Below are positions 52,670 to 63,986 of a DNA stretch of 64,000 nt, piece by piece (position 1 is the stretch's first letter; every line of letters starts with the position of its first letter). Origin of the DNA: Pseudomonas protegens. GTDB taxonomy: Bacteria > Pseudomonadota > Gammaproteobacteria > Pseudomonadales > Pseudomonadaceae. The stretch spans positions 4,573,001 through 4,637,000 of the forward strand of contig NZ_CP060201.1 in the NCBI RefSeq assembly GCF_013407925.2, in the 5' to 3' direction. The notes under the pieces were generated by a model. That model ran no database searches and was not told the origin of the DNA. It was given only the letters and a program-made list of their open reading frames with translations. The translations under genes were made by a program, and so were the position numbers.

Positions 52670-53398
52670 TCAGGACCAGTCGAAGCTGAACAGCACCAGG
52701 CCTTCCACCGGTTCGTAGAGCATCACCACCCGGTCGGCGCCGCTGATGCCGTAGTGGTAGGCCGGCACGCTGAGCACGTGCTGAAAGCGCCGGCCCGCCG
52801 GGCTCAGGGGCCAGATATTGCAGCTGTCGTCCGACTCTTCGACGTCCATGGGGAACTCCACGGTTTCCACCCAGTTGCCGTAGCCCTCGGCCACACCGCC
52901 CATTTCCTCGATATAGGTCAGGCGCTCCTTGTCGTTCTTGGGCCAGGTCAGGTAGCCCAGTTCCTGATGGCGCTGGCGCGCGGTGAGGTAGGCGGCGTGC
53001 TGCTTGCGGTAGTGGTGTTGCAGGTTGGCGCGCTGGTTACGCCGGGATTCGGGCAACTCGGCGTTGTCGCCGTGGAGGAAGAAATAGCGTGGGCTGCCGC
53101 ACAGGCGATAGCGGCCGTTCTCGATCTTGAAGCCGATCCAGTTGGTTTTCAGCAGCTCGCTGCCGAATTCGTAATCGTCGGTCAATTCGCCCACCAGCCC
53201 CTCGTCGGGCTCGATAGGGCTCAGCAGATGCAGGCGGCCGGACCACTCGGGATTGATCAGGCTGGCGTCGAAGGACAGCAGCGGTAGCAGGTGTTCGGCC
53301 AGCTCCTGCTGGTCGGCGACGAACAGCTCGCGGGCGTCGGGGTAGGCGGTGGCGCCTTCAGGTAGTTGGGTCAGGTTCGGGGCGGCAACTGTGGGCAT
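52670..53398 (-). CDS. Conserved hypothetical protein
   Basis: The 242-residue soluble protein has no signal peptide or motif I can name. It is rich in aromatics and acidic residues (WIGFKIENGRYRLCGSPRYFFLHGDN). ATG 53398 was chosen because the 13-residue extension of the longer frame is unsupported. It lies 51 bases downstream of the AraC gene on the same strand. Confidence 0.72.
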   Translation of the reverse strand: MPTVAAPNLTQLPEGATAYPDARELFVADQQELAEHLLPLLSFDASLINPEWSGRLHLLSPIEPDEGLVGELTDDYEFGSELLKTNWIGFKIENGRYRLCGSPRYFFLHGDNAELPESRRNQRANLQHHYRKQHAAYLTARQRHQELGYLTWPKNDKERLTYIEEMGGVAEGYGNWVETVEFPMDVEESDDSCNIWPLSPAGRRFQHVLSVPAYHYGISGADRVVMLYEPVEGLVLFSFDWS

Positions 53399-53449
53399 GG
53401 AGCAATCCTTTGAGGAATGGGCCGGTGCTCGGGGCAAGCGGCACTGGGG

Positions 53450-54292
53450 TCAGGTGTGGCGATGGCGAAAGTGACCGGGGGTGATGCCGACGACTTTCTT
53501 GAAGGCGCGGGTCATGTGGCTCTGATCGAAGAAACCACAGTGGATCGAGGCTTCGCTGAGGCTTGTGCCGCTGCGCAACAGGCTCTGGACCCGGGCGATG
53601 CGGCGTTGGATCTGATAGCTGTGGGGCGAGATGCCCAGGCTGTTCTTGAATACCCGGATCATGTACAGCGGTTCCAGGTTCACCTGGGCTGCCAGTTGTT
53701 CCAGGGGGATGTTCTGCTCGCAGTGCTCGTCCAGGCGCTGGCGGATACGCTGCACCGCCACCCGCTCATTGGCATCACGGGTCGACAGGCGCACCCCGTT
53801 TCTCTGGAACAGCTGCTCCAGCAGTTCCAGCAGGATGGTTTCGCGCTCAAGGGGGCTGTCGGCCTGTTCGATCAGTTGATGCTGCGCCAGGAACCATCGC
53901 GCGAACGCCGGATCTTCGCCCAGCACTTCGCGGAACAGGTGGATGTGTTCGCTGCCGAAGCGGTTACCGAAGACCGCCTGGTTCAGCCATTGCGGGTCGA
54001 TGTACAGCATGCGATAGACCCAGCCCTGGTCGCAGGCCTGGACCCCGTCGTGGATTTCGCCGGGGCTGATGGTCACCACGCAGCCCTGGGTCGCCAGGTG
54101 GTGGCTGCCGCGATAGAAGAGTTTTTCCACGCCGCCGCTGATGACGCCTAGGGCATAGCGGTCATGGCTGTGACGGCCAAACGACTGCCGACTGTAGCGG
54201 GCCGCCAGCAGCTCGCAGTCACCTTCCGGAATGCGCCAGAAGCGGGAGAAATCCTCGGGCGGAGGTGTAGGGAGGTTCTGGTGGGCATCCAT
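53450..54292 (-). CDS. AraC-family regulator
   Basis: The 280-residue protein has an N-terminal cupin-like sensing domain (RYALGVISGGVEKLFYRG, then GCVVTISPGEIHDG) and a C-terminal AraC DNA-binding domain (about 180-278) with HTH patterns IPLEQLAAQVNLEPLYMIRVFK and SEASIHCGFFDQSHMTRAFK. It diverges from the GST gene with 80 bases between, so it may control the GST and EamA genes. ATG 54292 matches the usual family start. Confidence 0.9.
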   Translation of the reverse strand: MDAHQNLPTPPPEDFSRFWRIPEGDCELLAARYSRQSFGRHSHDRYALGVISGGVEKLFYRGSHHLATQGCVVTISPGEIHDGVQACDQGWVYRMLYIDPQWLNQAVFGNRFGSEHIHLFREVLGEDPAFARWFLAQHQLIEQADSPLERETILLELLEQLFQRNGVRLSTRDANERVAVQRIRQRLDEHCEQNIPLEQLAAQVNLEPLYMIRVFKNSLGISPHSYQIQRRIARVQSLLRSGTSLSEASIHCGFFDQSHMTRAFKKVVGITPGHFRHRHT

Positions 54293-54372
54293 TCCATGTC
54301 CAGTTTTGTGCAATACGCAGAGATTGCCGGCCGCTAAATTTACCACTCCTTGAATCCTGCGAGCTAGACGCG

Positions 54373-54999
54373 ATGAGTGTGATGAAACTGGTGATCGGCG
54401 ACTACAAGAAGTCCTCCTGGTCATTGCGGGCCTGGTTGGTCCTGGTCACTGCGGATGTGCCTTTTGAGGTCATCCAGATCAAGTTGGAGGCGCCGCAGAC
54501 CGGCGAGCGAATCCTTGCCTATTCAGCGTCGGGCAAGGTGCCGGTGCTGTTGCAGGACGACCTGTCGATCAACGACAGCCTGGCGATCTGTGAATACGTT
54601 GCGGAACACTGGCCCCAGGCTCAGCTATGGCCTGCGGATGCCGGACTCAAGGCACTGGCGCGCTCGGCCTGCGCCGAAATGCATGCCGGTTTCATTCAGT
54701 TGCGCACCCAACTGCCGTTCGGGGTCAACCGCGACGAGCCTGCCCAGGTGTTGAGCCAGGCGGCTGAGGCCGAGATCCAACGGGTGTTTTCGATCTGGCG
54801 CCAGTTGCTGGCCAGGAGCCAGTCCGAGGCGTTCCTGTGCGGAACCTTTGGGGTGGTGGATGCCATGTTTGCGCCGGTGCTGTTGCGCTTCATGCGCTAT
54901 GGCATCGCCATTCCCGAGGATCTGAAACCCTACGCCGATGCGGTGTTGCTGCACCCTCCGGTGTTGCAGTGGCTGAAACTGGCGATGCAGGAAACTTGA
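54373..54999 (+). CDS. Glutathione S-transferase family protein
   Basis: The 208-residue protein has a thioredoxin-like N-terminal domain (KKSSWSLRAWLVL, with Ser in the catalytic region, then GKVPVLLQDDLSINDSLAICEYVAE) and a helical C-terminal domain. It conjugates or uses glutathione; the substrate is unknown. The start is ATG 54373, with ATG 54382 as an alternative. It is divergent from the AraC gene, and the EamA gene follows after 49 bases. Confidence 0.88.
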   Translation: MSVMKLVIGDYKKSSWSLRAWLVLVTADVPFEVIQIKLEAPQTGERILAYSASGKVPVLLQDDLSINDSLAICEYVAEHWPQAQLWPADAGLKALARSACAEMHAGFIQLRTQLPFGVNRDEPAQVLSQAAEAEIQRVFSIWRQLLARSQSEAFLCGTFGVVDAMFAPVLLRFMRYGIAIPEDLKPYADAVLLHPPVLQWLKLAMQET

Positions 55000-55048
55000 A
55001 TGTGCAGCGAGCAAGGCAACTGCAAGGTCAATCAGGGTGGGGAAATCT

Positions 55049-55948
55049 ATGTCGAGCAATAGAGCGGTAGTGGAGCTGACCCTGGGGGGGCTGATGCTCA
55101 GCCTGTCGGCCCTGGCGGTGGCCTTTGCCCATATCGGCGCGGGCGGGGCGGGGTTCTACCGCATGCTGTTCGCTTCGATCCTGTTCTTTGTGCTGCTCAA
55201 GGTGCGCCGCATCCCGGTGCGGCTCAAGAGTGCCAAGGCTAGGCTGTACACGGCCCTGGCCGGGGTGTTCCTGGCCATCGACCTGGTGCTCTGGCACCAG
55301 AGCATCTACATCGTCGGCCCGGGTATCGGCTCGATCCTGACCAACTGCCAGGTGTTCTTCATGACCCTGCTGGGCTTTTATCTGCTCAAGGAAAAGCCTT
55401 CGCTCTACTTTTTGATCTCCATCACCCTGGCGTTTGTCGGACTGTATCTGTTGCTGCTGCCGGAAATGAGCAGTGCTCTGGGTATCAAGGGCGTGGTGTA
55501 TGGCGTGCTGTCGGGCTTGGCTTACGCCGTCTGTGTGTATTTCCTCAAGGTCAACACGCAGTTGCCTGACGGCGGTGGCGACAAGATCGCACAGATGCTC
55601 AACCTGAGCCTGTGGGCCGCGCTGGTGCTGCTGGCCTACGCCCTGGCCATGGGAGAAAGCCTGGCCATCGTTGATGGGCAGACCTTGGTGATGCTGATCA
55701 TCTATGGGGTGATGGTGCAGTTCGTGGGCTGGCTATTGGTCAACCGCTCCATCGGTGCCATCAGCCTCGGACTGGCGGGATTGATCCTGTTGCTGGAGCC
55801 GGTGATCACCTACTTCGTCGACGTGGCGTTTCTCGGCAAGGCCAGCTCGGCGTTGCAGATCGCCGGCGCGTTGCTGACGATCTTTGCCGTGTACATCGGT
55901 TCGATCAAACCGCCGGTCAAGGTGACACCGGTGACCGAGGCCGCTTGA
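55049..55948 (+). CDS. EamA-family (DMT) transporter
   Basis: The 299-residue membrane protein has ten predicted helices in two EamA repeats (about 10-140 and 150-290). It probably exports a small metabolite. ATG 55049 follows GGGTGGGG; the upstream in-frame GTG (55037) lacks such spacing. It likely shares a transcript with the GST gene. Confidence 0.88.
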   Translation: MSSNRAVVELTLGGLMLSLSALAVAFAHIGAGGAGFYRMLFASILFFVLLKVRRIPVRLKSAKARLYTALAGVFLAIDLVLWHQSIYIVGPGIGSILTNCQVFFMTLLGFYLLKEKPSLYFLISITLAFVGLYLLLLPEMSSALGIKGVVYGVLSGLAYAVCVYFLKVNTQLPDGGGDKIAQMLNLSLWAALVLLAYALAMGESLAIVDGQTLVMLIIYGVMVQFVGWLLVNRSIGAISLGLAGLILLLEPVITYFVDVAFLGKASSALQIAGALLTIFAVYIGSIKPPVKVTPVTEAA

Positions 55949-55996
55949 GGCCCCGATCTGATGCAGCGTTCTGATTCAGCGTTGTGCTGAACCTTT

Positions 55997-56034
55997 ACTG
56001 CGCCCAGACCCGCCTGTCTGTGCGCAGTTTTTTT
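55997..56034 (+). terminator. Terminator after the EamA gene
   Basis: The stem ACTGCGC/GCGCAGT carries an inner CAGAC/GTCTG pairing and is followed by seven T residues. Confidence 0.85.
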
Positions 56035-56043
56035 ACCTGCCCG

Positions 56044-57132
56044 TCAGGCCGACAGGGCCAGCTTTGTAGCGCCGGCATCTGTCGCAGCCTGGGCCTGGGT
56101 GCGCTCGTCTTCTTCCAGCCCTCGGGAGGCGCGGCCGACCAGCAGTGGGTCCGGGGCGTGGGCGACTTTCAGGTCCTTGCCCGGGTAGTCCAGCTCATGC
56201 AGGAAATGGCGGATGCAGTTGATCCGCGCGCGCTTCTTGTCGTCAGACTTGATCACCGTCCACGGTGCATCGGCGGTGTCGGTGTGGAAGAACATCGCCT
56301 GCTTGGCGGCGGTGTATTCGTCCCACTTGTCCAGAGACTTGATGTCGATGGGCGAGAGCTTCCAGTGCTTGAGCGGGTCGTCCCGGCGCGAGATGAAGCG
56401 CCGCAACTGTTCTTCGCGGTTCACCGAGAACCAGAACTTGAACATCAGGATGCCGCTGTTGCACAGCATGCGTTCCAGCTCTGGGGTCTGGCGCATGAAC
56501 TCCAGGTATTGCAGGGGCGAGCAGAACTCCATCACGCGCTCCACCCCGGCGCGGTTGTACCAGGAGCGGTCGAAGAAGACCATTTCCCCGGCGGTGGGCA
56601 AATGCTGGATGTAGCGCTGGAAATACCACTGGCCCTTTTCCTGTTCCGAGGGCTTTTCCAGGGCCACGATCCGCGCGCCACGGGGGTTGAGGTGTTCCAT
56701 GAAGCGCTTGATGGTGCCGCCTTTACCGGCCGCATCACGGCCTTCGAACAGCACCACGATGCGCTGCCCGGTTTCCTTGACCCAGCTCTGCACCTTGAGC
56801 AGCTCGATCTGCAGCTCGTTCTTGGCCTTTTCGTACTCGGCGCGGCGCATGCGGTTGCGATACGGATAGTTGCCCGGCAGCGCAGCGGACACGCTGTCTT
56901 CATTGGAACCGCGAGGCGCGCTGGCCACTTGCAGGGCCATGGGCTTCTGGCTGATGGCGCTGATTTCGGCTTCGGCGGCTTTCACCGGGGCGGCCTTGGT
57001 GGTCCGGGGGCGGCGTGGGCGCGGCGTGGCGGCTTTGCGTGGAGCGGCCTTGGTGCTGGCGGGGCTGGTGCTGGCCGGGGCCTTTTGCACCGGGGCGGGA
57101 GGCAGGGGCAGGGCGGTGGATTCTTCACTCAT
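56044..57132 (-). CDS. ppk2: Polyphosphate kinase 2
   Basis: The 362-residue protein has a disordered Ala/Pro/Lys-rich tail (1-60) and a PPK2 domain with Walker A GRDAAGKGG (131-139) and the catalytic lid FFDRSWYNRAGVERVM. PPK2 uses polyphosphate to phosphorylate nucleoside diphosphates, GDP or ADP being the usual acceptors. The tail may bind polyphosphate or DNA through its Lys/Arg residues. The gene converges with the EamA gene. Confidence 0.93.
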   Translation of the reverse strand: MSEESTALPLPPAPVQKAPASTSPASTKAAPRKAATPRPRRPRTTKAAPVKAAEAEISAISQKPMALQVASAPRGSNEDSVSAALPGNYPYRNRMRRAEYEKAKNELQIELLKVQSWVKETGQRIVVLFEGRDAAGKGGTIKRFMEHLNPRGARIVALEKPSEQEKGQWYFQRYIQHLPTAGEMVFFDRSWYNRAGVERVMEFCSPLQYLEFMRQTPELERMLCNSGILMFKFWFSVNREEQLRRFISRRDDPLKHWKLSPIDIKSLDKWDEYTAAKQAMFFHTDTADAPWTVIKSDDKKRARINCIRHFLHELDYPGKDLKVAHAPDPLLVGRASRGLEEDERTQAQAATDAGATKLALSA

Positions 57133-57484
57133 GGGAGGGGCCTGTAGTTGCGTTCAATGTCCTCCGGTCATTTTTAGGGTTGGGGGGCTAGGGGCCGTTG
57201 ATCTCGATCAAGTTTGCAATAAGGAAAAGTCGGTAGTCAGTTGAGATTTTTTCTGGCGATAGCTTCGGATTTATCTGTGGGGCTGGAATGCCGGGGTGGC
57301 GCAGCGTAATGCGACGGTCGAGTGGCGTCGGACAACCAGACGCAAGCCTGGAAGATGGGGGAATCAGGGGCTGATCCAGACTGAACAAGCCAGGTGTCTT
57401 TGTATCCCGCAGTTCGCTGAATAGCTCAGGGTACAAGCCGGGATACACAGGTTTCTGGTCGGTGCCGGGCGAAAAGTCAGGCAC
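57133..57484. other. Gene-free stretch between PPK2 and tRNA-Leu
   Basis: About 350 bases with no supportable gene. A 98-codon frame on the minus strand (57188-57484) has no ribosome site or family likeness. The region is a candidate decayed insertion next to the tRNA, but no attachment repeat was found. Confidence 0.4.
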
Positions 57485-57511
57485 AAAAAAACCGGCTCAA
57501 GTGGCCGGTTT
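57485..57511 (-). terminator. Terminator of tRNA-Leu
   Basis: Read on the minus strand, AAACCGGCC and a matching GCCGGTTT arm with a T run lie 45 bases after the tRNA 3' end. The hairpin CAAGACGT/ACGTCTTG (57521-57528 with 57537-57544) lies between the two. Confidence 0.8.
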
Positions 57512-57555
57512 CTTTGGGTTCAAGACGTATTGAGCAACGTCTTGAGCTATGTGCT

Positions 57556-57640
57556 TGGTGCCCCGAGGGAGACTCGAACTCCCACTTCTTGCGAAAACGG
57601 ATTTTGAATCCGCCGCGTCTACCAATTCCGCCATCAGGGC
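57556..57640 (-). tRNA. tRNA-Leu, anticodon CAA
   Basis: The 85-base gene on the minus strand starts GCCCTGATGGCGGAATTGG and ends in an encoded CCA. The acceptor arms GCCCTGA/TCGGGGC pair, the anticodon loop TTCAAAA gives anticodon CAA, the long variable arm marks it as a type II tRNA, and the T arm has GTTCGAG. It reads UUG codons. queA begins about 110 bases away on the other strand. Confidence 0.97.
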
Positions 57641-57748
57641 TCAATGGCGGCGAAGTATAGAGAGGCGGTTACCGTTGGTCAATCGGCTTTCGTGGTCAAT
57701 TTTTAGTTATTCCGCTAAACTTTCCGGCCCTGCTAGACGAACCCCATC

Positions 57749-59943
<2,195 letters not shown>

Positions 59944-59990
59944 GTTCTAAAGACGTTAAGCCACCAATTCTGCAATTATCGGAGTGTTAA

Positions 59991-60329
59991 ATGAGCTTTT
60001 TGATCCCTGCCGCGTATGCGGACGCCGCTGCACCTGCTGCTGCCGGTCCTGCTGGCACTGGTTTCGAGTGGATTTTCCTGATCGGCTTCCTGGCTATCTT
60101 CTATCTGATGATCTGGCGTCCACAGGCCAAGCGCGCCAAAGAGCAGAAAAACCTGCTGAGCAACCTGCAGAAAGGCGACGAAGTTGTGACCACTGGCGGT
60201 ATCGCCGGCAAGATCAACAAAGTGACCGACGACTTCGTGGTTCTGGAAGTGTCGGACTCCGTTGAGCTGAAGTTCCAGAAGGGCGCGATCGCTGCCACGC
60301 TGCCAAAAGGCACGCTGAAAGCGATCTAA
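59991..60329 (+). CDS. yajC: Preprotein translocase accessory subunit YajC
   Basis: The 112-residue protein has one N-terminal membrane helix (GFEWIFLIGFLAIFYLMIW) and the YajC cytoplasmic domain (RPQAKRAKEQKNLLSNLQKGDEVVTTGGIAGKI). It joins SecDF in the holotranslocon. ATG 59991 follows GGAG with good spacing. Confidence 0.96.
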   Translation: MSFLIPAAYADAAAPAAAGPAGTGFEWIFLIGFLAIFYLMIWRPQAKRAKEQKNLLSNLQKGDEVVTTGGIAGKINKVTDDFVVLEVSDSVELKFQKGAIAATLPKGTLKAI

Positions 60330-60391
60330 GTTTCATCTTTTACCAATCGACGGGGCGCGCAAGGCGCCCCGCGTCATAAACGGGCGGCGTG

Positions 60392-62260
60392 ATGCTGAAC
60401 AAATATCCTCTGTGGAAGTACCTACTGATCCTGGCGGTGCTGGCGATCGGTTTTATTTATTCCGCTCCCAATCTATACCCTGATGATCCGGCCATTCAGG
60501 TCAGCGGTGCGAGCACCGCGTTGCAGGTCACTCAGGCGGATCTGGATCATGCGAGCAAAGCGCTCACCGACGCCGGTATCAAGGTCAAGGCTTCTTCCAT
60601 TGCCGCCAACGGCAAGGGTGGCCTGCTGCGCTTGATCAACAAGGAAGATCAGCTTCCGGCCAAGGATGTAGTGCGCAAGGCGCTGGGCGATGACTATGTG
60701 GTGGCGTTGAACCTGGCGCAAACCACCCCGCAATGGCTGCGCAACCTCGGTGCGCACCCGATGAAACTGGGTCTGGACTTGTCCGGTGGTGTGCACTTCC
60801 TGCTGGAAGTGGACATGGACAAAGCCCTCGATGCCCGCCTGAAAGTCTATGAAGGCGACGTCAAGAGCCTGCTGCGCAAAGAGCGTCTGCGCTATCGCAG
60901 CCTGCCGCAGCTCAATGGTGCCATCCAGCTGGGCTTCAGCGATGAAGACAGCCGTGAACAGGCCCGTTCGCTGATCCGCAAGAACTTCAATGATTTCGAT
61001 ATCGTACCGGCCGACCTCAATGGCCAACCGGTGCTGCGTCTGGCGATGACCCCGGCCAAGCTGGCGGAAATCCGCGAATACTCCATCAAGCAGAACTTGA
61101 CCACCGTGCGTAACCGGGTCAACGAGCTGGGTGTGGCCGAGCCTCTGGTTCAGCGTCAGGGTGCCAACCGTATCGTGGTTGAGCTGCCGGGCGTGCAGGA
61201 CACCGCTGAAGCCAAGCGGATCCTGGGCAAGACCGCCAACCTGGAATTCCGTCTGGCCGCTGAGCCGGGTGCTTCCAAGGCGACTTCCGAGTCCTTCGAA
61301 TTCCGTGAGGGCAATCGTCCTCCAGCGCTGATCGAGCGTGGCCTGATCATCACTGGTGACCAGGTGACCGATGCCCAGGCCGGCTACGACGAACATGGTC
61401 GTCCACAGGTGAACATCAAGCTTGATGGTCACGGTGGCGAGCTGATGAATCGTTCGACCCGCAGCAACGTCGGCCGCAGCATGGCGGTGATCTTCATCGA
61501 GCAGAAGCCGGTCACCACCTACACCAAGCAGATGGTCGACGGCGTCGAGAAAGACGTACCGGTCCAGGCGTTCAAGGAAGAGAAGAAGATCATCAGCCTG
61601 GCGACCATTCAGTCGCCACTGGGCAGCCAGTTCCGCATCACCGGCCTCAATGGCCAGGGTGAGTCCTCCGAACTGGCGCTGCTGCTGCGTGCCGGTGGTC
61701 TGGCGGCGCCGATGTACTTCGCCGAAGAGCGCACAATCGGTCCGAGCCTGGGTGCTGACAACATCACCAAGGGTATCGATGCGTCGCTGTGGGGCATGTT
61801 GTTCGTGTCGCTGTTCATCATTGCCATCTACCGTTTCTTCGGTGTGATTGCCACGGTGGCGCTGGCGCTGAACATGGTGCTGCTGCTGGCCCTGATGTCC
61901 TTGCTGGGGGCGACGCTGACCCTGCCGGGTATCGCCGGTATCGTGCTGACCATGGGTATGGCGGTGGACGCCAACGTACTGATCTTCTCGCGGATACGTG
62001 AAGAGCTCGCCGCCGGCATGACGGTGCAGCGAGCAATCAACGAAGGCTTCGGCCGGGCATTCACTGCGATTCTCGATGCCAACCTGACCACCTTGCTGGT
62101 GGGCGGCATCCTCTTCGCCATGGGCACCGGCCCGGTCAAGGGCTTTGCGGTGACCATGTCCCTCGGGATCTTTACCTCGATGTTCACGGCCATCTGGCTG
62201 ACCCGCGCGATGGTCAACCTGATCTTCGGCGGTCGTGACTTCAAGAAGTTGTGGATTTAA
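60392..62260 (+). CDS. secD: Protein translocase subunit SecD
   Basis: The 622-residue inner-membrane protein has the SecD signature LGLDLSGGVHFLLEVD, a large periplasmic P1 domain, and C-terminal helices with the proton-path patterns TLPGIAGIVLTMGMAVDANVLIFSRIREE. With SecF it drives export from the periplasmic side using the proton gradient. ATG 60392 was preferred over the in-frame GTG 60389. Confidence 0.96.
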   Translation: MLNKYPLWKYLLILAVLAIGFIYSAPNLYPDDPAIQVSGASTALQVTQADLDHASKALTDAGIKVKASSIAANGKGGLLRLINKEDQLPAKDVVRKALGDDYVVALNLAQTTPQWLRNLGAHPMKLGLDLSGGVHFLLEVDMDKALDARLKVYEGDVKSLLRKERLRYRSLPQLNGAIQLGFSDEDSREQARSLIRKNFNDFDIVPADLNGQPVLRLAMTPAKLAEIREYSIKQNLTTVRNRVNELGVAEPLVQRQGANRIVVELPGVQDTAEAKRILGKTANLEFRLAAEPGASKATSESFEFREGNRPPALIERGLIITGDQVTDAQAGYDEHGRPQVNIKLDGHGGELMNRSTRSNVGRSMAVIFIEQKPVTTYTKQMVDGVEKDVPVQAFKEEKKIISLATIQSPLGSQFRITGLNGQGESSELALLLRAGGLAAPMYFAEERTIGPSLGADNITKGIDASLWGMLFVSLFIIAIYRFFGVIATVALALNMVLLLALMSLLGATLTLPGIAGIVLTMGMAVDANVLIFSRIREELAAGMTVQRAINEGFGRAFTAILDANLTTLLVGGILFAMGTGPVKGFAVTMSLGIFTSMFTAIWLTRAMVNLIFGGRDFKKLWI

Positions 62261-62269
62261 GGGGCTGCC

Positions 62270-63184
62270 ATGTTACGTACTATCAACTTCATGGGCGTGC
62301 GCAACTTTGCGTTCGGCGTCACTGTGCTCCTTACCGTTCTGGCGTTGTTCAGCTGGTTCCACAAGGGGTTGAACTATGGTCTGGACTTTACCGGCGGTAC
62401 GCTCATCGAGCTGACCTACGAGCGTCCGGCGGATGTGATGAAGGTGCGTTCGCAACTGAACGATGCCGGTTATCACGAAGCCATCGTGCAGAGCTTTGGT
62501 GCGACCACTGATCTGCTGGTGCGGATGCCGGGTGAAGATCCGCAACTGGGTCACCAGGTGGCCGAGGCGCTGCAGAAGGCAGGCAGTGACAACCCGGCGC
62601 AGGTCAAGCGCGTCGAGTTCGTTGGCCCGCAAGTGGGTGAAGAGCTGCGCGACCAGGGCGGCCTGGGCATGCTCATGGCGCTGGGTGGCATCCTCATCTA
62701 CCTGGCCTTCCGCTTCCAGTGGAAGTTCGCCGTCGGTGCCATCGTCTCGCTGATCCACGACGTGATCGTGACCGTGGGTATCCTCTCGTTCTTCCAGATC
62801 ACCTTCGACCTGACGGTGCTGGCGGCGGTGCTGGCGATCATTGGTTACTCGCTCAACGACACCATCGTGGTGTTCGACCGGGTGCGGGAGAACTTCCGTG
62901 TGCTGCGCAAGGCCAGCCTGATCGAGAACATCAACATCTCGACCACGCAGACTCTGTTGCGGACCATGGCCACGTCGATCTCCACCTTGCTGGCGATCAT
63001 TGCGCTGCTGTTCTTCGGCGGTGACAACCTGCACGGCTTCTCCATCGCCCTGTTTGTCGGTGTTCTGGCGGGTACCTACTCGTCGATCTACATCGCCAAC
63101 GTGGTGCTGATCTGGCTGAACCTGAACAGCGAGGATCTGATTCCTCCGGCCAATACCGAGAAGGAAGTGGACGACCGTCCGTGA
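62270..63184 (+). CDS. secF: Protein translocase subunit SecF
   Basis: The 304-residue protein has six helices and the SecF patterns GLNYGLDFTGGTLIEL and IIGYSLNDTIVVFDRVREN. It begins nine bases after secD and pairs with it in the translocase. A terminator follows. Confidence 0.96.
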   Translation: MLRTINFMGVRNFAFGVTVLLTVLALFSWFHKGLNYGLDFTGGTLIELTYERPADVMKVRSQLNDAGYHEAIVQSFGATTDLLVRMPGEDPQLGHQVAEALQKAGSDNPAQVKRVEFVGPQVGEELRDQGGLGMLMALGGILIYLAFRFQWKFAVGAIVSLIHDVIVTVGILSFFQITFDLTVLAAVLAIIGYSLNDTIVVFDRVRENFRVLRKASLIENINISTTQTLLRTMATSISTLLAIIALLFFGGDNLHGFSIALFVGVLAGTYSSIYIANVVLIWLNLNSEDLIPPANTEKEVDDRP

Positions 63185-63212
63185 GGATCTAGCCCTTTTC
63201 CGGCTGTCAGTT

Positions 63213-63247
63213 AAAAAGGCGCGAGTGTTGAACTCGCGCCTTTTTTA
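63213..63247 (+). terminator. Terminator of the queA-secF operon
   Basis: The stem AAAAAGGCGCGAGT/ACTCGCGCCTTTTTT with a four-base loop, 28 bases after the secF stop. Confidence 0.92.
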
Positions 63248-63306
63248 TTGCTCCAACGCTGGGAGAAGCGCGGGCCAAGTCCCGTTTGTATGGTCAGGAG
63301 GTTCAC

Positions 63307-63861
63307 GTGAACAAGTCGTTGCTGGTTGGTGCGGTATTGGGTGCTGTCGGTGTCACCGCCGGGGGTGCTGTTGCCACCTACAGCCTGGTTAAAAGCGGCC
63401 CTGAGTATGCGCAAGTGCTGGCTGTGCAGCCGGTCAAACAACAGATCAAGACCCCGCGTGAAGTCTGCAAGGATGTCGCGGTCACCCGTCAACGCCCGGT
63501 CAAGGATGAGCATCAGATCCTCGGTACTGTGGCCGGTGCGGTGGGTGGTGGTTTGCTGGGCAGCATGATCGGCAATGGCAATGGCAAGAAGCTCGCCACT
63601 GTGGCCGGTGCCGTGGGTGGTGGTTATGCGGGCAACAAGGTGCAGGAAGGCATGCAGGAGCGTGATACCTACACCACCACACAGACTCGCTGTAACACGG
63701 TCAATGACATCAGTGAGAAGGTCGTGGGTTATGACGTGAAGTACGACCTGGGCGGCAAGCAAGGCCAGGTGCGCATGGATCGTGACCCGGGCAACCAGAT
63801 TCCGGTGGATAAAGAGGGTCGTCTGATTCTGGGTCAGAACCAGAATCAACCCGGCCAATAA
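63307..63861 (+). CDS. Glycine-zipper 2TM-domain protein
   Basis: The 184-residue product starts at GTG 63307, five bases after a perfect AGGAGG. It has an N-terminal hydrophobic segment (LVGAVLGAVGVTAGGAVATY) and a 2TM glycine zipper (about 75-115, GTVAGAVGGGLLGSMIG and GAVGGGYAGNKV), the pattern of Rick_17kDa/SlyB-like envelope proteins. It is likely a membrane-anchored or outer-membrane protein. Function is unknown. Confidence 0.85.
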   Translation: MNKSLLVGAVLGAVGVTAGGAVATYSLVKSGPEYAQVLAVQPVKQQIKTPREVCKDVAVTRQRPVKDEHQILGTVAGAVGGGLLGSMIGNGNGKKLATVAGAVGGGYAGNKVQEGMQERDTYTTTQTRCNTVNDISEKVVGYDVKYDLGGKQGQVRMDRDPGNQIPVDKEGRLILGQNQNQPGQ

Positions 63862-63869
63862 CCCTCGCT

Positions 63870-63937
63870 TGTAGGGGGAGGCTTGCCGGCGAATGGGCTT
63901 TGAGATCGCCTTCGCCGGCAAGACGGCTCCTACAGGT
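63870..63937. repeat. REP-type inverted repeat
   Basis: TGTAGGGGGAGGCTTGCCGGCGAA at the left and its near inverse TTCGCCGGCAAGACGGCTCCTACAGG at the right form one long stem, a common intergenic element in pseudomonads. Confidence 0.75.
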
Positions 63938-63952
63938 CGGGTTTAGCGGATA

Positions 63953-63986
63953 TAAAAAAAAGCACCCCGAAGGGTGCTTTTTTTGT
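63953..63986. terminator. Bidirectional terminator at the window end
   Basis: The stem AGCACCC/GGGTGCT is flanked by A and T tracts on both sides, so it can stop transcription in both directions. Confidence 0.88.

Noticed and set aside
60388..60392. GTG start of secD at 60389
   Set aside because: ATG 60392 gives the standard MLNKYP start and lies three bases later; the two differ by one residue only.
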